From Acidobacteriota bacterium (GTDB lineage Bacteria; Acidobacteriota; Terriglobia; Terriglobales; Acidobacteriaceae): DNA of 53,408 nt. Below the pieces are notes generated by a model. The model was not told the DNA's origin, did not search any database, and saw only the letters and a list, made by a program, of their open reading frames with translations. Location: contig JAJXWS010000013.1 of the NCBI GenBank assembly GCA_021781495.1, positions 1 to 53,408 of the forward strand, read 5' to 3'. The translations under genes were made by a program, and so were the position numbers. Shown here one piece after another: positions 25,207 to 33,047 of the stretch; position 1 is the stretch's first letter; each line of letters begins with the position of its first letter.

Positions 25207-26214
25207 TTACTTGTGCTCCAGGGTGGCTTCGCCGGTCTTCACATTCAGCGTCCAGGGTTGCGGGGCAGGAAGGTGAAGGGAGCCGTTGCGGATCTCCAGC
25301 GGCATCCACAGGTAGCGCGAGTCCCAGAGCTGCTGCGGCCGCCAGATATCCGCCATGAAGATGACCGTGGTTGCCCTGGTGCCCGCCACCTTCAGCAGCA
25401 TGGTCGACTGCGCGCCGTAGGTGTTTGCCTCTGGCGGGGCGATGTCGCGGAACTCCGTCCATGGGCCGCTGAGCGAGGGCGCGGTGGCATACACGTCGGG
25501 GTTGGGCCGCCAGCCGGTCATATGCGATCCCACGGCATAGTACAGGCCGTTCAAGTGCACCAGGGCGCCGCCTTCCAGCGGGGCGTGCACAAGGCTCATC
25601 TGCTTTTCGACGCTCATCGCATCGTCTGAGAGTTTGGCAATAAAGAATCCGTGCGTAGGGCGGGACTCGAAGATCAGGTAAGCCGAGCCGTCGTCGTCCA
25701 CAAACTGGCCGATGTCGCGGCTCTCCTGCCCCAGCGGGCGAAAGCTGCGCACGTACTTGTAGGGGCCATCCACTGTATCGCTGACGGCTATGCCCACGCG
25801 CGCCAGCTTGTAGTGCCGGTCATCGAGGTGAAAGTACATCACGAACCGCTGCGTCTTTGCGTTGTAGAAGACCTTGGGCCGCTCCAGCACAAAGTCGCGC
25901 TCCGGTCCTTCGGGGTTGGCCAGCGCAAGCGCCTGCCCGCGATAGTGCCAGTGCGCGAGATCGGTGGATGAGTAGCATGCGACATAGCGCATGGCGGGAT
26001 CATTCGACGGCGAGCGATCTTCGCCAAACCAGTAATAGAGCTTGCCCAGTTGCAGAATGCCGCCGCCGTGCGCCTGTATCTGCTGTCCGCGGTTGTCCAG
26101 CCACGGTTCTCCGGGGCGGATGGTTGCATGCTCCCGCGCCATTGCGCCGAGCGTGCCGCACAGCAGCACGGCCAACAACAGGACTGCACGTTCCAACCTG
26201 TTCCTACGATTCAC
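25207..26214 (-). CDS. GH43-like exported glycoside hydrolase
   Basis: The protein has 335 residues from the GTG at 26214, which follows GGAGG 6 bases upstream; a TTG at 26229 is the alternative. A signal peptide (VLLLAVLLCGTLGAMA) is followed by a five-bladed GH43/GH32-clan propeller: IQAHGGGILQLGKLYYWFGED, LERPKVFYNAKTQRFVMYFHLDDRHYKLARVGIAVSD, SRDIGQFVDDDGSAYLIFE and APLEGGALVHLNGLYYAVGSH. The 'aHGGGil..gg.YYwyGE' opening resembles the exo-beta-1,3-galactanase-like GH43 subgroup, so release of galactose from galactan side chains is a reasonable guess. It sits upstream of the uronate operon but is separated by 300 bases with its own hairpin. Confidence 0.82.
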   Translation of the reverse strand: MNRRNRLERAVLLLAVLLCGTLGAMAREHATIRPGEPWLDNRGQQIQAHGGGILQLGKLYYWFGEDRSPSNDPAMRYVACYSSTDLAHWHYRGQALALANPEGPERDFVLERPKVFYNAKTQRFVMYFHLDDRHYKLARVGIAVSDTVDGPYKYVRSFRPLGQESRDIGQFVDDDGSAYLIFESRPTHGFFIAKLSDDAMSVEKQMSLVHAPLEGGALVHLNGLYYAVGSHMTGWRPNPDVYATAPSLSGPWTEFRDIAPPEANTYGAQSTMLLKVAGTRATTVIFMADIWRPQQLWDSRYLWMPLEIRNGSLHLPAPQPWTLNVKTGEATLEHK

Positions 26215-26372
26215 TTCAACCTCCGGCAATAGGATGCCTTTTCGAGCTTACGGCAAGGCACCGGAGCACTGCGAATGCGGGCAATTCTGCGGCCGGGGCC
26301 AGCCCATGGCGTAACATAGGAATTCCGTGGGCTGCCGGCCGGACCCGGCGGCGGCCACGTGGGAGATGCGCC

Positions 26373-27728
26373 ATGCCCATACACACCGTCATTGAGCCAT
26401 TCCGCATCAAGAGTGTCGAGCCGATCCGCTGGACCACTCGGGAGCAGCGCGAAGAGCTGCTGAAGGCTGCGCACTACAACCTGTTTCTGCTGCCCGCGGA
26501 TGATGTGTTGATTGATCTGCTGACGGACTCAGGCACGGGCGCCATGTCCACGCACCAGTGGGCCGCCATTATGGAAGGCGACGAGAGCTATGCCGGCAGC
26601 CGCAGCTATGACCGCTTTCGCAACTCCGTGCAGAGCATCTTCGGATACAAGCATGTGATTCCCACGCACCAGGGACGCGCCGCCGAGCGCATCCTGTTTG
26701 GCGTTGCCTGCAAGAAAGGCGACATTGTGCCGAATAACACGCACTTTGACACCACGCGCGCGAATATTGAGTTTGTGGGCGCCGAGGCCCTGGATCTGCT
26801 GATTCCGGAGGGCCGCCAGCCGGCGTTGCAGCATCCCTTCAAAGGCAACATGGATGTGGCCGCGCTGGAGTCGCTGATTCAAAACGTGGGCCGCGAGCGG
26901 ATTCCGCTGGTGATGCTGACGGTCACGAACAACTCCGGCGGCGGCCAGCCAGTCTCCATGCAGAACGTGCGCGAGGTGAGCGCGGTGTGCAAGCGGCATG
27001 GCATTCCGCTGTACTTTGACGCATGCCGCTTTGCGGAGAATGCGTGGTTCATCAAGCTGCGCGAAAAGGGCTACGAGCACAAAACGCCGAGCGAGATTGC
27101 GCAGGAGATGTTCCGCCTGGGAGACGGCTGCACCATGTCTGCCAAGAAGGATGGCATGGCCAACATTGGCGGCTTTCTGTGTACCAATGACGATCAGCTG
27201 GCGCAGCAGGAGAAGAACCTGCTGATTCTGACGGAGGGCTATCCCACATACGGCGGCCTTGCCGGGCGCGATCTGGAGGCCATTGCAGTGGGGCTGCAGG
27301 AGGCGCTGGAAGAGGACTATCTGCGCTACCGCATCGCCTCCACGGCCTATGTTGGGGATCACGTTGCGGCGGCCGGCGTGCCGATTGTGCAGCCGCCGGG
27401 CGGCCACGCCATCTACCTGGATGCGCGCGCGTTTGTGCCGCATATTCCGGCGGAGCAGTTCCCCGGCGCGGCTCTGGCCGCGGAGCTGTACCTGGAGGGC
27501 GGCGTGCGCTCAGTGGAGATTGGCACGCTGATGTTTGCCGCGAAAGCTCGCATGGATCTTGTGCGCCTGGCCATTCCGCGCCGCGTTTACACGCAGAGCC
27601 ACATGGACTACCTGATCGAGGTGGTCCTCGAAGTCTGGAAGAACCGCAAGGCCGTTCGCGGTTTGCGCCTGACCTACGAAGCGCCCTTCCTGCGCCACTT
27701 TACGGCGCATCTTGAGCCCATTGCCTGA
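26373..27728 (+). CDS. tnaA: Tryptophanase (tryptophan indole-lyase)
   Basis: The protein has 451 residues from the ATG at 26373, with GGGAG 7 bases upstream; a much longer upstream open frame is not coding. The beta-eliminating lyase of the tryptophanase/tyrosine phenol-lyase family has its PLP lysine Lys259 in TMSAKKDGMANIGG, with GDESYAGSRSY, THQGRAAERI and TYGGLAGRDLEA as further family motifs. Three positions that separate the two enzymes read as tryptophanase: Asp126 (HFDTTR, Asp137 in E. coli TnaA), Ile383 (SVEIG, where tyrosine phenol-lyase has Arg) and His442 (LRHFTA, where it has Phe). It is predicted to cleave tryptophan to indole, pyruvate and ammonia. No TnaC-like leader or tryptophan permease is seen nearby. 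Confidence 0.88.
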   Translation: MPIHTVIEPFRIKSVEPIRWTTREQREELLKAAHYNLFLLPADDVLIDLLTDSGTGAMSTHQWAAIMEGDESYAGSRSYDRFRNSVQSIFGYKHVIPTHQGRAAERILFGVACKKGDIVPNNTHFDTTRANIEFVGAEALDLLIPEGRQPALQHPFKGNMDVAALESLIQNVGRERIPLVMLTVTNNSGGGQPVSMQNVREVSAVCKRHGIPLYFDACRFAENAWFIKLREKGYEHKTPSEIAQEMFRLGDGCTMSAKKDGMANIGGFLCTNDDQLAQQEKNLLILTEGYPTYGGLAGRDLEAIAVGLQEALEEDYLRYRIASTAYVGDHVAAAGVPIVQPPGGHAIYLDARAFVPHIPAEQFPGAALAAELYLEGGVRSVEIGTLMFAAKARMDLVRLAIPRRVYTQSHMDYLIEVVLEVWKNRKAVRGLRLTYEAPFLRHFTAHLEPIA

Positions 27729-27737
27729 GGGGCGCGG

Positions 27738-29045
27738 TTAGCGCGGTCCCCAGATGCGGAACTCGCCGCTCACGTGCATCAGGCTCATCAGGTAGAGCAT
27801 GCCGTCGTAGTAGCGGCTCTGTCCGGAGGGGATGGGAGCGTTCCACAGCGCCTGCGTGAATTTCTTTGCGCGGGCCTGGTCGATGGCGGCCAGGCCGGCA
27901 ACGGCGTTGGTGCCGGCCAGTCCGATGGGATGATCCTCGTGGGTGAGCCCCGGCGTGGCTCCCAGGTCCTTGCCGTCCAGCGTGTAGACCGGGCCGTAGG
28001 TATCGATGCCCTGCGACTCAAAGAAGTGCTGAATGCGATCGCTCAGCTCCTGCTCCTGCGGAGCCTTGTGCCACCAGGACCAGTCGACGGACCAGTTGCT
28101 GGCGGTGCGCCAAGCGTCGTAGCCGAACTCGCCCGACTGCGGGAACCGCGTGATGTGCGGCGTGCCGTCAAAGTTGGCATAGCTGGGGGCCAGGCCGGTA
28201 ACGGGATGCGCGGTTTTGGCAAAGAAGGCGCGGCTGGCCTGTGCGGCGCTAGCCCAGAAGGCGCGGTCCGCCACGGGTCCCCAGCGCGACCACAACTCGT
28301 AGAAGGCGGGCAGATGATACGAGGGATCTGTGAAGGGCTGCGGCATCGCATCGGGCACAAACAGGATCATCGGCGGATCCGGGTGCATCATGGGGCCGAC
28401 GGTATGCGGTCCCCACTTGCCGGGCGCGGAGATGAGCGGCCGGTGCACCATGGCGGTCAGCAGCTTTTCGGCCTCGGCATGATAGTTGTAGATTCCCTTG
28501 CCGTCTCCCCAGCGGTTTGAGGCGAACAGGAGCGCCATGGCAAAGTACGATTCCCCGTCCGGCGCGGCACCCTCTGAGTTGTGGGTTCCATCGGTCTTGC
28601 AGGACCAGGCGAAGTACTGGTAGCTGGGCGCCTTGGGGTCAGCGATGTACATGTAGGTCCTGGCCCAGTTCCAGATGGCGTCAAACTCGGCCTTCTTGTT
28701 GAGCTGGACGGTGATCATCATGCCGTACGACATGCCTTCCGTGCGCACGTCGTGGTTGGCCCAGTCCGTGACGTACATCAGCGGGCCGTTGGCATTGCTG
28801 CCCGCGCTGAAGGCAATGGCCTGCGTCTGCGGATCGCCGTGGAACAACTGTTGGTAGGCCGCGTCAATTTTGGCTTGAATCTCGTGCTGCGGGTGGCCGG
28901 CTTCCGCAAACAGGTTGCGATACTTTCCGGTGGCATAGGCGCCGCTGCCATCGCGCGGAGCGGTGGCGGCCACGGCGGCGCAGGAGGCGGTTATCAGCAG
29001 GCAGGCGAGCCCGCGTGTACAGGCGCGAATGATGGTTGCAGGCAT
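27738..29045 (-). CDS. GH8 glycoside hydrolase, exo-oligoxylanase-like
   Basis: The protein has 435 residues from the ATG at 29045; the frame extends 16 codons upstream to 29093. A signal peptide (GLACLLITASCAAVAA) directs export. The (alpha/alpha)6 barrel of family 8 shows the catalytic acid Glu103 in RTEGMSYGMMITVQLN and the Asp163 segment APDGESYFAMALLFA. Also typical of the reducing-end xylose-releasing exo-oligoxylanase (Rex) group are YFAWSCKTDGT, FGYDAWRTASNWSVDWSWW and YYDGMLYLMSLMHVSGEFRIW. It is predicted to shorten xylo-oligosaccharides outside the cytoplasm or in the periplasm. It is convergent with the tryptophanase gene, with a 9-base gap. Confidence 0.87.
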   Translation of the reverse strand: MPATIIRACTRGLACLLITASCAAVAATAPRDGSGAYATGKYRNLFAEAGHPQHEIQAKIDAAYQQLFHGDPQTQAIAFSAGSNANGPLMYVTDWANHDVRTEGMSYGMMITVQLNKKAEFDAIWNWARTYMYIADPKAPSYQYFAWSCKTDGTHNSEGAAPDGESYFAMALLFASNRWGDGKGIYNYHAEAEKLLTAMVHRPLISAPGKWGPHTVGPMMHPDPPMILFVPDAMPQPFTDPSYHLPAFYELWSRWGPVADRAFWASAAQASRAFFAKTAHPVTGLAPSYANFDGTPHITRFPQSGEFGYDAWRTASNWSVDWSWWHKAPQEQELSDRIQHFFESQGIDTYGPVYTLDGKDLGATPGLTHEDHPIGLAGTNAVAGLAAIDQARAKKFTQALWNAPIPSGQSRYYDGMLYLMSLMHVSGEFRIWGPR

Positions 29046-29147
29046 GGTTCCACACACTCCCAGACGAAAGTGAAGCGATTTACTTGGCAGCAAGCAGTAT
29101 CGCTCGACTTCTCCGGAAGTGGCAAATGGAATCTGCGCGGCGCGCGT

Positions 29148-29966
29148 TTATGGATGACGATGCAGCACGTGGGTTGCGATGTCTGGCCAGAACTCGCGGA
29201 AGACGCCTGTCAGGGCATCGCGGCCAATCGCGTAGCCGTACTTCTCTGAAAGATCACCCAGGTTGCGATCCTGGCTGGGGTAGTAGGTGATGGAGATGCC
29301 CTGCGCGATGCCGCGGCCCAGAACCTCAGCCGCGTTGAAGGTGTTGTGCCCGTGATAGTTGGGCGTAATCAGCACGCGGCTTGCAGCGTAGATTCCGCGC
29401 TTCCACACGCCGCCCCTTCCCATCGTGTAATAGCGCTCATCCTCGTGGAATACGGTGGGCAGCGCGAAGATCACCCAGTAGTTGCCGTCGGTCTTGTCGA
29501 GAAAGCCGCGCCACGTATAGGCCCAGAAACCGGGGACGCCTTTGCCCAGTTGCGGGTGGGCATCTTCTCCCTCGGCCATCATGGATGTGAGTGCGGTGAA
29601 GACAAACGAGGAGTAGTCAAAGCTGTTGCTTGTGGCGAGCGCGAAGGCCTGCTTTGCAGTGGGCGGCGGCGGAATGACGCCCATGCTCACGGCGCGATAG
29701 TTGGGCATGACGCCGAGGATGCGCTTGGGCTGCTGGCCCACGGTGGGCTTCTGCGGCGCGACAGCCACTTGTGCTGTTCCTGCCGCCGGAGTTGCCGGCG
29801 TGGTCGCGCTGGCCTGAGGCTCGGGCGCATCCGGAACCGCGGCTGCCGATGCGTCCGCGATCAGCGCATGGTCTGTGACGGGTTCGGCAAGCAGGCATGA
29901 GGGCGCCGCTCCAAGGGCCGCACCGAGAAATACTGCAAAGGAATAAGAAAGAAAAGCCTTCAACAT
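29148..29966 (-). CDS. Exported or outer-membrane protein of unknown function
   Basis: The protein has 272 residues from the ATG at 29966, which begins a signal peptide (MLKAFLSYSFAVFLGAALGAAPSCLLA); a TTG at 30020 would add 18 residues. After an Ala/Pro/Thr-rich, low-complexity linker (about 30-80) comes a folded domain beginning RILGVMPNYRAVSMGVIPPPP. It contains YTWRGFLDKTDGNYWVIFALPTVFHEDERYYTMG, RGIYAASRVLITPNYHGHNTFNAAEVLGRG and YAIGRDALTGVFREFWPDI. Alternating aromatic strands and the conserved 'HeD.RYY..G.gg...R..YA.srv' feel suggest an outer-membrane-associated protein common in acidobacteria. No catalytic function can be assigned. Confidence 0.75.
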   Translation of the reverse strand: MLKAFLSYSFAVFLGAALGAAPSCLLAEPVTDHALIADASAAAVPDAPEPQASATTPATPAAGTAQVAVAPQKPTVGQQPKRILGVMPNYRAVSMGVIPPPPTAKQAFALATSNSFDYSSFVFTALTSMMAEGEDAHPQLGKGVPGFWAYTWRGFLDKTDGNYWVIFALPTVFHEDERYYTMGRGGVWKRGIYAASRVLITPNYHGHNTFNAAEVLGRGIAQGISITYYPSQDRNLGDLSEKYGYAIGRDALTGVFREFWPDIATHVLHRHP

Positions 29967-30189
29967 TGCATCACCGCTCAAAAAATGTGCGCCCATGTGG
30001 AACTCAATTTGTGGAAACAATCGAAGAAAGGCGCTACTTCAAGAATAAATCACAGTCCTTGCGGAGTTTTTGCTCAGCATTGCTGCCGACAGAGACTCGT
30101 GTCTGGGGACATTCTCTCCATTAGACGAGGATTTCTGCCATGCGGATACAGTGTTTCGCTTTGCCGCCGACATTTATTCGCAGATATGC

Positions 30190-30221
30190 GAAGGCCCTGC
30201 GGAGTGCTCCGCAGGGCCTTC
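30190..30221. terminator. Perfect hairpin after the sugar symporter gene
   Basis: GAAGGCCCTGCGGAG, TG, CTCCGCAGGGCCTTC: a perfect 15-bp inverted repeat, 19 bases beyond the stop of the minus-strand symporter gene. There is no T-tract on either side, so it may be a factor-dependent terminator or an mRNA-stabilising hairpin. Confidence 0.6.
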
Positions 30222-30240
30222 AATCGACAGCACACCCAGC

Positions 30241-31497
30241 CTAAGCCGTCACAGTCCGCTTAGGTTTGGAGCCCCACAGCCCGTAGTAGGCGATGAAGAG
30301 GTAACAGAACAGCGGAATCACAAAGGCATGCTGGATGCCGACCTTGTCTGCTGCGGCTCCGATGAGGAAGGGAATGACCGCGCCGCCCACGACCGCCGTC
30401 ATAATCAGGCCGGAGCCTTTGCTGGTCATTGGTCCCAGGCCGGCAATGCCCAGCGCAAAGATGTTGGGGAACATGATGGAGTTGAAGAAGCCGCACAGCA
30501 CCATGGTCCAGATGGCCACCTGCCCGGAGCTGGCCATGGAGACCACAAGCAGCGTCGCCGCCGTGAATCCAAAGACGCCCAGCAGCTTGCCGGATTTGAC
30601 TTTGGTCAGCATCCACGAGCCAAGCAGGCGGCCGACGAGCGCCCCCGCCCAGTAGAGCGAGACCAGGAAGGATGCGGTCTTCGCGCTGTCAATGCCCTGC
30701 GTCTTGAAGTAGTTGACCGCGATGGAGGCCAGGCCGACCTCAACACCTACGTAGAGGAAGATGCCCACCGCACCGAGCACCGTGTGCCGGTAGCTCCAGA
30801 TGCTGCGGCTGAGTACGGCATCGCCTTCCTTGCCGGGGCGGAAGGCCTGCGTTTGCGCGACGTGCGGCAGATGCAAAAACATGACCGCAACACCGAGCAC
30901 CAACAGTCCTGCCGCAATGGCGATGTAGGGGCCGCGCACCGTGTTGGCAATGGCCGCCTTGGACGCCACTGCCGCCGGGTCCGTGAGGATGTATGCGCCT
31001 GCCACCAGCGGTGCAATGGTCCCGCCCAGTGAGTTGAGCGCCTGCGCCAGCGTGAGACGAACCGGCGCGCTGTGCTCCGGCCCGAGGATTGCCACGTAGG
31101 GGTTGGCCGCTGTCTGCAGCGCGGTCACGCCCGCGCCCACCACGAATACCGCCGTCAAAAACAGAGGGAAGCTCACCAGCCTGGCTGCCGGAACAAAGAG
31201 CAGCGCGCCGACTACCTGGATGAAGAGCGAGACCACCATCGTCCGCTTGTAGCCGATTGTCTCAATCAGCTTGGAGGTTGGCGAAGAGAAGACAAAGTAG
31301 GCCAGAAAGAACGCCGACTCCGCCAGCATGGCCCACGCGTACGGCAGGTCAAAGATCGACCTGAGGTGTGGCACCAGCGCCATGTTCAGGTTGGTGATGA
31401 ATCCAAAGATAAAGAACAGGACGGCGACCGTGATAAACGGGCCGACGTAACTGGGCGTGCCGGCTGGGGCCTGCGGCGGTGTGGATCGAGTGGACAT
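30241..31497 (-). CDS. FucP-like sugar:H+ symporter (MFS)
   Basis: This 418-residue major facilitator protein has about 12 membrane helices. The family signature of the fucose/glucose/galactose symporters is clear: VLFFIFGFITNLNMALVPHLRSIFDLPYAWAMLAESAFFLAYFVFSSP in TM1-2, GAGVTALQTAANPYVAILGPE with the conserved Gln/Ala/Asn-Pro segment near TM4, LTLAQALNSLGGTIAPLVAG, and GFFNSIMFPNIFALGIAGLGP. It imports a hexose or deoxyhexose with protons across the inner membrane. The surrounding GH8, GH43 and uronate genes suggest it takes up products of plant-polysaccharide breakdown. Which sugar cannot be told. Confidence 0.9.
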   Translation of the reverse strand: MSTRSTPPQAPAGTPSYVGPFITVAVLFFIFGFITNLNMALVPHLRSIFDLPYAWAMLAESAFFLAYFVFSSPTSKLIETIGYKRTMVVSLFIQVVGALLFVPAARLVSFPLFLTAVFVVGAGVTALQTAANPYVAILGPEHSAPVRLTLAQALNSLGGTIAPLVAGAYILTDPAAVASKAAIANTVRGPYIAIAAGLLVLGVAVMFLHLPHVAQTQAFRPGKEGDAVLSRSIWSYRHTVLGAVGIFLYVGVEVGLASIAVNYFKTQGIDSAKTASFLVSLYWAGALVGRLLGSWMLTKVKSGKLLGVFGFTAATLLVVSMASSGQVAIWTMVLCGFFNSIMFPNIFALGIAGLGPMTSKGSGLIMTAVVGGAVIPFLIGAAADKVGIQHAFVIPLFCYLFIAYYGLWGSKPKRTVTA

Positions 31498-31762
31498 GCT
31501 TGGTTCTTCTCCGGTTCCTCAGAAAAATTCGCCCGGTAAGGGCGTCTTTGCGCGTCCCCTGTTTGCGGCGCCGCGCAGGCCAGCGGATGCCTGGTTTCCG
31601 TCGGTTTTATGGATGCGGCCAGTTCCCTGGCCGTTTTGGCTGAAACAACACTATACGGCAAGCTGCCCCGGTGGGAAGCCATTCCGTGCCGAGGCGACTG
31701 CCAGCCTACCGGGACTGTGCCGTTTTCCGCTATTCTCGAAAGAAAAGCGCAAGGAGCGACGA

Positions 31763-32968
31763 GTGGCAAAAGAGGTGCTGAACGCGGCCAGGCTGAAGAA
31801 AGTTCTGACGGCCCTGGAAGGCAACTGGCAGGCGGAGATGGAGGGGTACCACACGTACCAGGCTCTGGCGAATCGTGACTCTGACCCCGTGCGCGCGCAG
31901 GTTTTGCGCCACCTGGCCCAGGCTGAGCTGGAGCACGCGGTGCTGTGGGAGAGCCGCATCCAGGAGCTGGGCGGCGAAAAGCCCGCGTACGAAGGCGCTC
32001 CGGGCGGCGAGGCCGACTCGCTCGCCAACCGCGCGGGTGGCATTCGCATGGCTCTGCGGCGGCTGGAGATTGAGGAAAGCCGCGACATTGCCCGCTACGG
32101 ATCGCAGCTGAAAGAGCTTGGCGATGAAGGCTCTGTCGCCATCCTTGAGCACGTTCTGGAGGACGAGAAGGATCACCATCGCGAGCTGGGCTCGCTGCTG
32201 CGCGGCCATTACCAGGCTCCGGCGGGCGCTCCGCGCGTGGATGCGAAGGCGGTGCTGGACGAGTTGCTGGCCAAGCGCGAGCAGGGAAGGGCGCAGGCGG
32301 GAAGCTGGATTGGCGACGCCATCTACGGCGTGAATGACGGCCTGGGCGCCATCTTCGGCATCGTCTCCGGCGTCTCTGGCGCGACGGCGGGCGACAGCAA
32401 ATATGTGCTGCTGGCCGGCATCTCCGGCATGATTGCCAGCGCGCTTTCCATGGGCTCCGGCGCATATCTTGCCGCCAAGAGCGAGCGCGAAATCTACGAG
32501 GCTGAGATTGCCCGCGAGCGCGAAGCCATCCAGATGAACGGCCCCGAGGCCCGCGAGCTGCTCTCGCTCTACTACCAGGTGAAGGGACTGCCGGAGGAAG
32601 AGGCCGACCGCGTGGTGGATCACATTGCCCGCGACCCCGAGCAGATGCTCCGCGTGCTGGTGGGCGAGCGCCTGGGCTCAACCGAGGATGCGCTCTCTAA
32701 CCCGATTGTCTCGGCCAGCTCCGGCGCGCTCTCCACGGCCATTGGGGCGGCCATCCCCGTGGTGCCGTTCTTCTTCATGCACGGCGTTCCGGCCATTATC
32801 GCTGCGGCTATTGTGTCGCTGGTGGCTCACTTTGCCGTTGGCGCCGCCAAGAGCCTTATTACGGTGCGCTCGTGGTGGTCCTCGGGCATGGAGATGACGA
32901 TTGTCGGTGCCGTTGAGGGCGCGGTCACCTACGGCATCGGTATCCTGCTGGGCATGGGCGGCATGTAG
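31763..32968 (+). CDS. Ferritin-like/VIT1 fusion membrane protein (MbfA-type iron exporter)
   Basis: The protein has 401 residues from the GTG at 31763, preceded by AAGGAG 6 bases upstream. The N-terminal half (about 1-150) is a ferritin/rubrerythrin-like four-helix bundle with carboxylate/His metal ligands: NWQAEMEGYHTY, LAQAELEHAVLWE, RLEIEESRDIARY and HVLEDEKDHHREL. The C-terminal half is a VIT1/CCC1 membrane domain: SWIGDAIYGVNDGLGAIFGIVSGVSGA, GMIASALSMGSGAYLAAKSEREIYEAEIARE, a cytosolic helical pair and three more membrane segments ending GAVEGAVTYGIGILLG. Such fusions (MbfA, Er-VIT1) export iron or manganese when the ferritin domain is loaded. It is divergent from the symporter and 79 bases upstream of the next gene. 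Confidence 0.88.
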   Translation: MAKEVLNAARLKKVLTALEGNWQAEMEGYHTYQALANRDSDPVRAQVLRHLAQAELEHAVLWESRIQELGGEKPAYEGAPGGEADSLANRAGGIRMALRRLEIEESRDIARYGSQLKELGDEGSVAILEHVLEDEKDHHRELGSLLRGHYQAPAGAPRVDAKAVLDELLAKREQGRAQAGSWIGDAIYGVNDGLGAIFGIVSGVSGATAGDSKYVLLAGISGMIASALSMGSGAYLAAKSEREIYEAEIAREREAIQMNGPEARELLSLYYQVKGLPEEEADRVVDHIARDPEQMLRVLVGERLGSTEDALSNPIVSASSGALSTAIGAAIPVVPFFFMHGVPAIIAAAIVSLVAHFAVGAAKSLITVRSWWSSGMEMTIVGAVEGAVTYGIGILLGMGGM

Positions 32969-33047
32969 CCGCCCGGCTCAAACGCAAAGCACGTCTCCCG
33001 CGCGGTGGACTATAGAATGGTCTCGGCGTTCGCCACCGAGGGACTTC

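Noticed and set aside
25857..26372. Upstream extension of the tryptophanase frame
   Set aside because: The extension overlaps the GH43 gene antisense. The ATG at 26373 has a good ribosome site, and the family's N-terminus begins there.
26230..26372. TnaC-like leader peptide before the tryptophanase gene
   Set aside because: No short ORF with a ribosome site and a crucial Trp followed by a Rho-dependent region could be identified.
31386..32681. 431-codon minus-strand frame, Arg/Pro-rich
   Set aside because: Shadow of the ferritin-VIT1 gene. The composition is typical of an antisense GC-rich frame.
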